A stretch of DNA of 64,000 bases from Clitopilus passeckerianus (lineage: Eukaryota; Basidiomycota; Agaricomycetes; Agaricales; Entolomataceae): NCBI GenBank assembly GCA_944990035.1, contig CALYLX010000140.1:124001-188000 (forward strand), given 5' to 3'. The notes beneath the pieces were generated by a model. That model saw only the letters and a list, made by a program, of their open reading frames with translations, did not search any database and was not told the DNA's origin. Shown here piece by piece: positions 46,847-56,517 of this stretch (position 1 is the first letter of the stretch; each line of letters begins with the position of its first letter). A program made the position numbers and the translations under genes.

Positions 46847-47059
46847 CTAATTATAGCGGCAGTCGCATTTGACTTCGTCGATTCCGTTTCTGCAAACGCA
46901 GCTGGCATCGACACAATGCAGGGATCCGTTGCACCCAACCTCCTCGCAGCATCCCTTCAACATAGAGGCCTTGGAACCGCAACTATTTGGGCCGGAGCAT
47001 AAGGCTGCTGCAGGGCTAACAGCGACGAAGAGCATCGCAACAAGTGTAGTCAATTTCAT
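46847..47059 (-). CDS. small cysteine-rich secreted peptide (70 residues, ten cysteines)
   Basis: Single-exon frame, ATG at 47059, TAA at its 3' end. Signal peptide MKLTTLVAMLFVAVSPAAA, predicted cleavage after AAA. The mature peptide of about 50 residues has ten cysteines in the order C-x5-C-x9-CC-x4-C-x5-C-x4-C-x-C-x9-C-x-C, enough for five disulfides, with a CC pair and two CxC motifs. This density is typical of compact extracellular peptides (effector-like, defensive or developmental). The spacing does not match hydrophobins, which need eight cysteines with two CC pairs. The function is unknown. Confidence 0.75.
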   Translation of the reverse strand: MKLTTLVAMLFVAVSPAAALCSGPNSCGSKASMLKGCCEEVGCNGSLHCVDASCVCRNGIDEVKCDCRYN

Positions 47060-47706
47060 CACAGTAGTTCTTTGAGTAGTATTTGATTGTGGTTCGTTGT
47101 AAGTCTAGAATATAGTTAGCTTTTGTCGATGGGAACGTTGTATGTAAGCCCAACCTTCAGGGAGTTTTGAGCAGCTTGAGGTGGAGGGAATGAACCTTGA
47201 AATGTTATATACAGTTACATTGATAGTGATCGTGCGAGGCCATGTGAGCAATAGTCAAATGATATTGATACTCATATTCAATAACTGACATGGTCTCCAA
47301 TACTGAGGTAGCCGCCATAGTCGAAATTCAGTCAGATGCACGATCGCATCACCTTTAACTTGTCATCACCTCCAGATAGTGCCGGTTGTCTTGTTTAACA
47401 TCGCGCACCTGGACAAGAACCATTTGAAAATCCAGATAACTCCCAGTGATGAAGATTACTCTAACGTATTTGTAGGCGTCCAGGCTTGTCGGGGGGACTG
47501 GGCTGGCTGGGTTGTGAGTGCCAAGGATGATGGAAATGATCGTCATAGTCGTGGACATGGTTGACTCCGAGATAATCGCCCTCACAGTGCGCCAGCCCCG
47601 AGGGGGCGGCAAAATAGGTGCAGATGAACCCCATTACGGAGAAATATTGAACAGAGCTGTATTTTGTAAGATATCACGGCGCTGTCTATTTCGAGGAATA
47701 CAGCTT
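47060..47706. other. intergenic, no supported gene
   Basis: 647 bp; the left part is the promoter of the cysteine-rich peptide. A minus-strand open frame at 47612-47355 has no recognisable motif. Confidence 0.4.
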
Positions 47707-48230
47707 TCAGGTTTCTTCGGGCTCGCCGGCGGTTAGGATAGTCTCAGTGATACGTTTAACCCGGGAGCCCACTGTGGACAATATTTCTAGGACTTCGCGC
47801 TTCAAGGATGTGAGAGACTCGTATCGAGGTTAACCAAAGTCACTTACCCAAATCTCGTCTCGCATCCATTTGCCTTCGGCACTAGCATCAGCAAAAGGGA
47901 AAAATACTTGTCTGTACTTTTTCTACTTTTGACAAGTAAAAAAAGTAATCCCCCTTACTTATTTTGTACTTTTTAGTCCTTTTCTTGTTCTTAATTGCCA
48001 AAAAAAGTCGTGTTTTTCCTACTTTTCCTACTTTTTCTGAGTACTTTTTTCGAAAAATAAATGTTGATTATTTGTAACATTTGAGAAAAAGTAGAGGGGA
48101 TTACTTTTTTCTACTTTTCCTACTTTTCACTAAAATAAGTACAAAAAGTAGAGAAAAGTACCGAAAAGTATTTTCCCTTTTTGCTGATTAGTAATTACGC
48201 TATCAGCTCCCGGAGAGGCAAGCCAATTTC
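47707..48230 (-). pseudogene. truncated copy of the SDR gene, interrupted by a palindromic element
   Basis: 47707-47884 on the minus strand repeats the last part of the SDR at 48637-49961: SAEGKWMRDEIW, a GT-AG intron at the same place, then REVLEILSTVGSRVK (the live gene has REVVEILSKVDPRVK) and a slightly different end. Homology stops at the alanine/serine before SAEGK, where a roughly 300 bp palindromic element sits. A further short match resumes at about 48190 (GATAGCGTAATTA against GATAATGTGATTA) and fades within about 40 bp. No upstream exons are present. It is a broken partial duplicate, about 750 bp from its parent. Confidence 0.75.
47887..48188. mobile_element. MITE-like long imperfect palindrome (about 302 bp)
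   Basis: The left end ATCAGCAAAAGGGAAAAATA and the inverted right end ATCAGCAAAAAGGGAAAATA match, and complementarity continues for some 90 bp into both arms. The element is built almost entirely of short repeats of ACTTTT/AAAAGTA and is extremely AT-rich compared with its flanks. TAG or CTA triplets adjoin both ends, so a 2-3 bp target duplication is likely. It has no open frame. It interrupts the SDR relic. Confidence 0.65.
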
Positions 48231-48636
48231 CGGTCAGCGATGTGTGCAGAGTAAGCTATACAGTATTTCAAGCAAGCTGGTAAGTGAACTAATTGAATTC
48301 GGCCAGTAGGGGCCGGGCTATTCGGGGATAACCGTGATGCCCTTCCAACAGCATAGACTTGGCATGGACTTGACTGAAGATTTGTCGCAGTGTTCCAACA
48401 GTGTTAATATCGTTGTTGTTCACTATGTGAAAGCCAAGGCTGAGATATCGTGGGTTTCGGGCGTAGGCTTTTCCTGCGTACAGCCTTCCGAAAGGATTTT
48501 CAAAGCACAAGATCATTCAATCGGGAATAAAGAATATATTTATGGCAATACTAAATAATCACAGAAAAGGCGTCGAAGAGCGTAAATCCATTGAAAATTA
48601 TCACTGGGCTCAGATAAAGCAGTACGAAGGCAGCCT
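48231..48636. other. intergenic
   Basis: About 400 bp between the SDR relic and the SDR 3' end. No gene seen; short open frames only. Confidence 0.45.
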
Positions 48637-49961
48637 TCATACTCCTTTGGGCCCCGCCAGAATCGTCTCAGCGATGCCCTTTACTCGGGGATCCACCTTG
48701 GACAAAATTTCTACAACTTCGCGCTTTGAAAAAGTAAGATCATGTCCTTCTTTGTGATCAGAACACTCACCCAAATTTCATCTCGCATCCATTTGCCTTC
48801 AGCACTAATCACATTATCACCAGACTCCGTAAGTTGCCCAGCAGCCATGAAGGAACCCCTCATTTGATCCTCATTTCCAACACCACCGACGGCAGCGAGG
48901 GTTATCAACCGTCCGCCATATTCGGCGGGCCAAGCAAACATTCGTTCTATCATTCGCATCGATATTGCAGACCGGCTGTAACCTGCGTTCATGCCACGAC
49001 GGAGTTCAGAGTAGCAGAATCCAGGGCAGATAGCGTTGACAATGGGACTCTTGGGCGATCGGCCCAGACGGTCGGTGAGCGAGCGAATAAGAAACATCTG
49101 GAGGACTAGGTTGTGTGCGTGTGAGAGCCGGGAATCGGCACAATAAAGACTCACATACGTTTGGTATCGTTGTACCGTGCTGTACCTTTGGTCAGTCTGG
49201 ATACCAGTCACTCAGTTTCATCGGGTCTGGAATGACTTTCGACAAAGGGACGTACAACTTCGAAGCATATTCAACGCTTCCGTATGTTTTGAGAAACTCT
49301 CCCGTCTCAATAAGATCGACGTCCAACTTTGCGTCCATGTGTAAACCGCTGGTGACGACGACGAGCCTCGGGAGGACGCCGTGTGTATCCCTGGTCTGCA
49401 TCATTGTGGGCAGCAGCAGTATGCCGAGCAGAGTAAGAGATAAATAATTGACTTGGAAGCTATAACGCATGAGAGCTTATTCGCGAACGACCGTGCGGCC
49501 AAGAAATAAACTCACGTTGACTCCCAGCCATCCTGAGTCTCGTGACTTGAAGAGGGTGCGGTCGATGCGTTTTCGACCAAGATATCGAGCCTTTCACCCC
49601 TTTCCTCGACCTTGTTTGCGAAGGCCCGTACAGAGGCAAAACTACATAAGTCGATTTCCCAGAGCTCGACGGTATTGCAACCAGTTTCAGCCTCGATTCC
49701 TGTATATGAATGTCGGCAAGGTACCCGCGTGAGATAGATGTATAACTCACGAAGAACGGCATTTTCGCCCTTTTTCATGTCTCGACAGCCAAGGATGAGT
49801 TTTCCTGGATTCATCCGAGCGAAATGAACTGCTGCTTCGAACCCTAGTCCAGTATTGGCGCCTATAACCACAACGGTCTTCCCACTCAAATCCATGTGGG
49901 GTAGAGTTGGAATAGACCCGTACTGCGCGTAGATAAAGCTCGAAAAAGTCAACTTGGCCAT
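48637..49961 (-). CDS. short-chain dehydrogenase/reductase, possibly catalytically degenerate
   Basis: Start at 49961. The N-terminus carries the Rossmann block GKTVVVIGANTGLGFEAA (the usual TGxxxGxG motif with Ile for Thr). Then LILGCRDMKKGE, WEIDLCSFASVRAFA, and DILVENAS where the family has NNAG. After PRLVVVTSG the active-site region reads QRYQT; the catalytic YxxxK lysine expected next is not obvious, because the sequence continues with CACAACCTAGTC at the expected TK-L position. The 3' part (NAICPGFCYSELRRG, SAEGKWMRDEIW) is well preserved and ends TGA at 48639-48637. These enzymes resemble retinol/WW-oxidoreductase-like SDRs using NAD(P). It is divergent from the P450 at 50395, so the two may be co-regulated. 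Splicing near 49100-49160 is uncertain. Confidence 0.78.
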
Positions 49962-50394
49962 GCTTCGAGGCTCGACAGACTAGAGTTAGGAAAGGAACGT
50001 AGAGTTGATTGGTCCACGCCGCAGTTCTTTCGTTAAGTAGTCCCTGGGTAGTCCCATCTGCTTCTGAAAGATACCATCGAGCTTTGGATGCCGAATGAAC
50101 GCGTCAGCTCTCAGAGAGGCAAGCTTCCGATTCTAGGTCTAAGCAACTTTAGGTTAGCCGAGTCTGTGGTCTGTCGTACTTTTCGGCAAACGAACCGATC
50201 GCCAGTGAACGAGTTGTGCTGTCACGAATTGTGACCTCTCTTGATGCGGCAACACCCAACCGAAGAAGTTGGAAGGTAAAATGAACGGGAGAGACACTAA
50301 GACTAAGACTAACTGGATGTGGTGGTGGTTGAAAGTTGAGGTATAAGAAGGGCTCAATGTTGCTGGCACGTCAATCTCCCGAGCACGAACGGCC
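49962..50394. promoter_or_regulatory. divergent SDR/P450 promoter region
   Basis: 433 bp between the SDR and P450-A start codons. A TATA-like GGTATAAGAAG lies near 50339-50349, about 50 bp before the P450 ATG. The same spot upstream of P450-B has GTATAAAGAAG. Confidence 0.5.
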
Positions 50395-52718
50395 ATGTCC
50401 TCGGGCCTTTTTGCACGGCTTACTGAGAGCTCTGGCCAACTTCTTCATGATTACTATCGGTTCGTCATCTGCTATGGCTGCCTCGGTGAGTAACCTTTGT
50501 TCTGCCATCAAGACTGCCTCGTTGAGAAATTCGATAGGCGTCCTGACATGGCGTACTATTTACAAGTTGATTCTTTACCCCCGATATCTCTCTCCTCTAC
50601 GCAAGGTTCCGGGCCCACCCCTGGGCGACATTATTAGCGGCCAATACCTGGCAATTCTCCAGGGAGAGGCTGGTATTCCTCAACGGCAATGGGTGAAGGA
50701 TCACGGCGCTGTCATTCGCGCTGTTGGACCCATTGGAATTGAGAGGCTCTTCTTCATGAAGGCTTCTGCTCTACACAAGATTCTCTGCAGCGACTGGGTT
50801 GACTATCCTCGGGTAAGCAGTTGTTCGACACCTGATATGGTCTTGCTGAATTTCGACGACGCATTATGTAGCCTGATTTCTTCCGCCATGTCCTCGGTCT
50901 CGTCGCTGGCTACGGTCTCCTGGCCGCTACGGGCAATGAACATAAGCAAATGCGTAGGGTTTTGAATCCAGCTTTCTCGATTCCAAGCCTTATGGCTCGT
51001 GCGTGTTTCTCGAACCATGATGGGTTCCTGCTTGCTTACTCCTTTTCCCACGTCTTTAGAAACTGACCTGTACTACGATTCGATTAATGGGTGGATAATC
51101 ATTTAATTCACCCTAGTTCTCTCACTGATATTCGGTTCTGCAGGCTTTTGGGCATTTTACAGAAAGAAATTGGCTCCATGGAAAAACCCGAGGCTGGAAA
51201 GATCATTGATATGTATGAGTGGAGTAAGTGGTGCAGCTAGCCTGTCATTATTTCCATCTCACTCACCGTGACTGACGTCCAGCGCTTCTCTAGTGAGCAA
51301 GGTTACCCTCGACATCATCGGTGAAACTGCCTTCGGCTACACCGTGGACTCCCTGCACAACCCTCATAACGAACTCGCCGAGGCATATCATAATCTCATT
51401 AACCTGCAATCTGGATTCAACCTCACTCTACTGGCGGCTGCAGTGGTCACCCCAGGAATGCCGAAATTGCTTACTTCCGACTGGGCGTACAGACACAGGG
51501 AGCTGATCGGCAAAATCCCCGGCTGCAGTATGTTCTTCTCCACACATATGTTTACTCCTCCTCTAACTCGTTACAGGTCCTTTCAAGGTTATGCTTGATT
51601 CGATGCATCGTATCAAGAGGGTTTCTGCTCAGCTTCTTGAGGAGAGGATGCGTGATTCTGCTGTTGCGTCATCTGATATTGGGAGCAAACGAGATGTCTT
51701 GAGTCTGCTCGTCCGCGCACGCACGCAAGATATGGAACAAGCGGACGGAGGGTACACTATGAGTGATGAGGACATTATTCAACATGTGGCAAGAACAAAT
51801 TCTTCTGGAGGGAATGCACTTTCTCTAACGGACTGCAATTAGTCGTCATTCTTGACTGCTGGCCATGAAACGGTTGCCTCGGGATTGGCATGGGTAAGCA
51901 AATTGCCCGTTGCGCCTTTAAGAAGCAATGTCTCACAGATTTCTTTAGACTCTATGGCTCCTCGCAAATGATGTCAAATGCCAGGCTGAACTTCGCAGAG
52001 AAGTCTCCCCGCTTTTCGCTGAGCCAGGTGCCCGACCAGACTACAGGACTCTGAAAGGCCTCCAGTGGCTTGATTGCGTGGTGTTAGTTCAGTCCGTATA
52101 TTGTATCGTCACCCTCCAATATTGACAGTACAAATGCAGTATAGAGTCTCTCCGTGTTTTGCCGCCCGTGCCCATGACCTTTCGCATTGCTGCCAAGACT
52201 GACTATATCGATGGCGTCTTGGTGCCGAAGGGTACTATACTATACATTCCAGTAGGTGTCTATCTAATTCTAGCCTTGCCCTCATTATTCTTAGTTTTAG
52301 ATTCGTGTGGCCAACACGTGGAAAGAGGTATGGGGTGAGGATGCTGAAGAGTACGCAAACTCCACCCCTCATTATTCTCCTTTCGCTTTTAACAACGAAA
52401 CACAACCCAGGTTCAAGCCCGCCCGTTGGCTCAATCCCCCTCCAAAGCACAGCTCCATGCCCTCCATGCTCTCCTTCCTTGCCGGAGCTCAAGCCTGCAT
52501 CGGAAAGGAGATGGCCATTATGGAGATGAAAGCTGTTCTTGCCGCTCTTGTTGCTACATTCGAGTTTGAGCCTGCCTTTGCAGGCCAGAACATAACGCCT
52601 ACGGCTGCTGTCACGATGAGTGAGCAAATAGTTTCGCCTTCGCGAAATGCTGCTGATGAATTTTTTAGAACCCAAGGGTGGTCTGCCACTGCAAGTACGT
52701 GCTGTCAAGCGTACATAA
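50395..52718 (+). CDS. cytochrome P450 monooxygenase, tandem copy A
   Basis: About 530 residues in many exons, each joining in frame. The N-terminus (MSSGLFARLTESSG) leads to a hydrophobic stretch and the proline hinge LRKVPGPPLGD. I-helix: TAGHETVASG. K-helix ExxR: ESLRVLPPVP. PERF-like: FKPARWL. Heme loop: FLAGAQACIGKEMA, with the ligand Cys. The end is LPLQVRAVKRT. The intron just before the I-helix (51789-51842) begins GC (GCAAGA) rather than GT; the other copy has GTAAGA there. P450s bind heme, receive electrons from the ER reductase and oxidise lipophilic substrates; the substrate here is unknown. Copy B at 56518 is very similar, including most intron sequences, so the duplication is fairly recent. 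Confidence 0.93.
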
Positions 52719-53300
52719 GCTCTGCTTCTAGGTGCGGGTGATTGGTGGACAGGAGCTTATACATATGAGCCTGTGAATCTGTTTCCCTCATTAAGCTTTG
52801 CTACCATACATTTCGAAATGCAGTGTATTTACGTCTCATGAAGTCTGGGCTTTTGTTGGATGTATTGGCCAGATAACGACGGCAAACAAACGAAGTCTGT
52901 TTACAGCGATCCCAACCCCAGGACTCAGTTAATTTCTAGATGGTACAGAAGTCGAGAGCACGCGAACACGATATCGATGCTTCATTTAGCCCATATATGG
53001 CGGGTTCATATGTAACACGCGTACGTTCAAGGTCTCTGAGCCTCAGTTATCTCACGGAACCGTAACGGGGTGCCGAAATGTGGAGATGGGCCAACACAAA
53101 TTGGAAAACTGTGCCGGCCAGAACTTGGAACAGACCCTAGAAAAGGTCTTCGCATTATATACTTGTGGTGCATCGCGGAACGAGTGTCGTCGTGAACTTT
53201 GAAATGCCTAACGACATCCGTCCCTCAGTGGGGGCCCACCCTAAATGGAAACAGGTGTTGTCACGATTTGTGACTACAGGCTTTAACCGGTCACGTATAC
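52719..53300. other. P450-A 3' flank
   Basis: 582 bp of spacer between P450-A and the inserted transposon. No gene seen. Confidence 0.45.
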
Positions 53301-53308
53301 ACGGCCTG
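53301..53308. repeat. target-site duplication, left copy (8 bp)
   Basis: ACGGCCTG directly abuts the left end of the element; the identical octamer follows the right end at 55802-55809. Confidence 0.85.
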
Positions 53309-53668
53309 CACCTAGTGTTCCCACGATTTGAGCCTCAATCAGGCTGGCGTGTAAGCGACAGAAACGAGCCTAACTAAGGCTCAAATTCGCGAATCCCGCA
53401 CACCAGCAATAAAACCTGGGATAAAACCACCTGGGACTTAGCCAGATTTTTTTTCGCGGCCTCCAGGCTCCCTCGGGTGGGCTCGGCGATGCTCGGCAGT
53501 GATGGGGTGGCCTCATATGGTAAGGGTGGCCATATTTGGGACTCGCGTGACCTCAGGCGCGTCGCTCGTCGCGTCAACGCGCGTGCTCGCCGCTGCCGGA
53601 CATGATGAGCTCGAGTCCCCGCTCATTCTGTCAATAGAATAGTAAATTTGCGCGAGGAATACTTAGAT
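53309..53668 (+). repeat. terminal inverted repeat, left (360 bp)
   Basis: Matches the reverse complement of 55442-55801 with only a couple of visible differences (for example ACAT/AAGT near 53602). It contains an unbroken 67-codon minus-strand frame, duplicated in the right arm; this is a by-product of the repeat. Confidence 0.85.
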
Positions 53669-55441
53669 ACAGTATATGTAATGTGTGTGGCATACCAAAT
53701 AAGGAAACATATACCTCAAAAGTGCGCGAATGCGTGATTTGAGTGATATAAGCAGGAGGAGCACTGCTCATATCTCAAGAACGAATCATCTGTTAGGCAA
53801 ACACTTTAAGGAGCTTATCTACGAGTATATTTAGCGCATGGGTACATATCTAATATAGTGCTGGCATTAGTATATGTGGCGTACTGCCCATATCACTCCC
53901 CATATTTATTCTACACCAATCTACCAGCATTTTTGTGGTCCAAATCACTAACAGGAGACGTAGACAAAGACAATATACTACTGAAGGCTGAATATACAGC
54001 TGCTGCTTCTCTGCTAGAAATCTCTAAATAATGCAGGAGGTCTGTTTTACTCTGTGCAGACACACCCTTGTACAACATATATCCGAGCTTTAATACCTTC
54101 CGGCATACGCTGTATGGCTACTCTTACCTTCTATGCACCTGTATATATGCCTGAATATGTAGTCGGGCCTTTAGAAACGAAATAAATCGCTTGAATTTTG
54201 TTTTTCTACTAGCTCAACCTCTACAACATCTATACACCTGAATATAGGGCATAGGCCGGCATACTTGCTGCCAGCCGTAGCTCTACGGTGTATATAATTA
54301 AATTATAGCCTAAATGGGGTCTATATACAATTAGAATGGGATATTATACGACAGGGATGAGGACATGGTGAGATTGGCGTATTGCGCTCCGGGAGTACTG
54401 GTATCCGAGTGAAATCAGCTATACATGCGGCAATAATTAGAGATATAGAGTATGCCTACAGTTCAAGACTGCTCCGAAGAAAATAGGAATGTTGTGGAAG
54501 CAAGGAGCTTCGACACGGTTAGTAGAAATCGGTCGTTTGATGCACTGGTCCCCAACTCGTGCAGTCAGTGATGGGCATCTCCACAGCCGTTTCAGAGACA
54601 TCCCTCGTCTCTGTCCTTCCACAATCATCCAGGGCCCGTCGGCGCTACTTCGGACGGTTTAATAGATACTAATACACAGTTTTACCGCGTTAGATATTCA
54701 AACTAGGGCTATATGCGCCCTGATGAAAAGGAATGGTGTATTTCTTGGTCATCCAATGGATTGGTAGCTATAGAAGAATTGGACGCAATATAAGGCTTGA
54801 AAACGCTGGGACATGTATGAATACTAGTATAATAGCCTACATCAGCTACATAAACGTCGGTATAACCCAGGAATCTCAATATTAATGCTGATTTCATCTG
54901 TGGCGCATCCGGGTACAAATCCTCCTAAAAGGGTCATCTTAACGCATTGGAGAGATAATAAAAGGCTATATAATCAATTTAATACCGTATTTACATATAC
55001 AGAACATGTCCCTATGCTTTCCGCTAGCTCTGAAGCGGCTCAATCCTAGAAATCCTACTCAGCTTGTTGCTCAATCACCCCTCAATATAGCAAGAGCTGT
55101 GGTAGTATATACTACGTATTCTGTTGTATAGCCAGTCAAAAATGATTCTTACTCCCTACTGCAGCTACGAGAACACTTGAGCATAGTGATTATCTTGCAG
55201 ACAGACATTCACACATCTTGAAAGGTTGCGCCATATACAATAGCGCCAGCACTATTCTAAGTACGTCCCCAGACCCCTAATACACTCATAAGTAGAAATA
55301 TTAAGCCGTTTGCCTATTGCATGATTCGTTCTTGAGATAGAACTAGTGCTCCTGCTGCACCTATCACTCAAATCACACATTTGCTCGCTTTTTAGTCATC
55401 TGTTTCCTTATTGGGTGTATTAAATACATCATTTATACTAA

Positions 55442-55801
55442 ATCTAAGTATTCCTCGCGCAAATTTACTATTCTATTGACAGAATGAGCGGGGACTCGAG
55501 CTCATCACTTCCGGCAGCGGCGAGCACGCGCGTTGACGCGACGAGCGACGCGCCTGAGGTCACGCGAGTCCCAAATATGGCCACCCTTACCATATGAGGC
55601 CACCCCATCACTGCCGAGCATCGCCGAGCCCACCCGAGGGAGCCTGGAGGCCGCGAAAAAAAATCTGGCTAAGTCCCAGGTGGTTTTATCCCAGGTTTTA
55701 TTGCTGGTGTGCGGGATTCGCGAATTTGAGCCTTAGTTAGGCTCGTTTCTGTCGCTTACACGCCAGCCTGATTGAGGCTCAAATCGTGGGAACACTAGGT
55801 G
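55442..55801 (-). repeat. terminal inverted repeat, right (360 bp)
   Basis: Inverted partner of 53309-53668, same length. The two arms together could form a very long hairpin in single-stranded DNA or RNA. Confidence 0.85.
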
Positions 55802-55809
55802 ACGGCCTG
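55802..55809. repeat. target-site duplication, right copy (8 bp)
   Basis: ACGGCCTG, identical to 53301-53308, directly after the right terminus. Confidence 0.85.
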
Positions 55810-56517
55810 TCAGTTGTACACTTGGCGTCCCTGCGTTTCTTTATGGGCTCATGCATACATATATACATTATTAGATCTCGAAAAATACTTGAATGGACTG
55901 CTCACTACCAGTACTCGCAAAGGAAGGCGAAAAAACACCAAAAACGCGTTTGATCCACAATTAAAGCTCCACTTCCGCCGGTTCAGCCTGAGCCCAAGTG
56001 GAAGAAATAGGTATTCACGGCTTCCATATGACGGAGAATCACGGCAGACATGTCTAATAAGTACATATTCTACATTCCGTGCAAGAAAACCCCGTATCGT
56101 TCGGTGGAACCCCGCTAGAGAATAACCTGTACAAGTGAGTGATCATGCCGAAAATGCCATCAATTCTGAAAAACCTATCTCATTTTCGTATTTCAGCAGA
56201 TTATAACTCTAGATACTAGTCAGAGGTACGGATATACTATGCGCATAGTCTGAAAGAGGACATAAGTCAAAATGTCGAGTGAAGGTCGAGATATCGTGCA
56301 AACTATTTTCGGTGTACAACTGATCGGTTAAACCCTGTAGTCTGTGACGATGGCAGCAGTCCTGCGACTTCGCGTTGGGCCCGAACCGAACCTTGCACTG
56401 TCAAGTAAAATGAATTATGGGAAAGACGCCAAGACTAGCCGGATGTGGTGGTTGTATAAAGAAGACCCAATCCCACCGAAAACTCGAACTTCAGAACACA
56501 AACGATCATGTCCCCAA
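55810..56517. promoter_or_regulatory. upstream region of P450 copy B
   Basis: 708 bp. A TATA box (GTATAAAGAAG, about 56454-56464) lies some 60 bp before the ATG, in a context also found upstream of copy A (GCCGGATGTGGTGGTTG here), so the duplication included part of the promoter. Confidence 0.5.

Larger units (their letters stand above)
53309..55801. mobile_element. non-autonomous hAT-like DNA transposon, 2,493 bp
   Basis: Both ends start CACCTAGTGTTCCCACGATT in inverted orientation and are flanked by an identical 8 bp duplication (ACGGCCTG). Eight-base duplications are the rule for hAT elements. The terminal inverted repeats are 360 bp each and nearly identical. A further 170 bp or so of weaker inverted similarity follows inside (about 53669-53840 against 55270-55441). 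The interior (53840-55270) is AT-rich with stop codons in every frame and no transposase motif, so the element would depend on a transposase made elsewhere. It sits between the two tandem P450 genes. Confidence 0.85.

Noticed and set aside
53374..53577. 67-codon frame, repeated identically at 55533-55736
   Set aside because: It lies wholly within the two inverted repeat arms, so its duplication follows from the arms. No domain; not counted as a gene.
54437..54918. Short minus-strand frames inside the transposon, considered as transposase remnants
   Set aside because: No DDE, BED or hAT dimerisation motif; surrounding sequence has stops in every frame.
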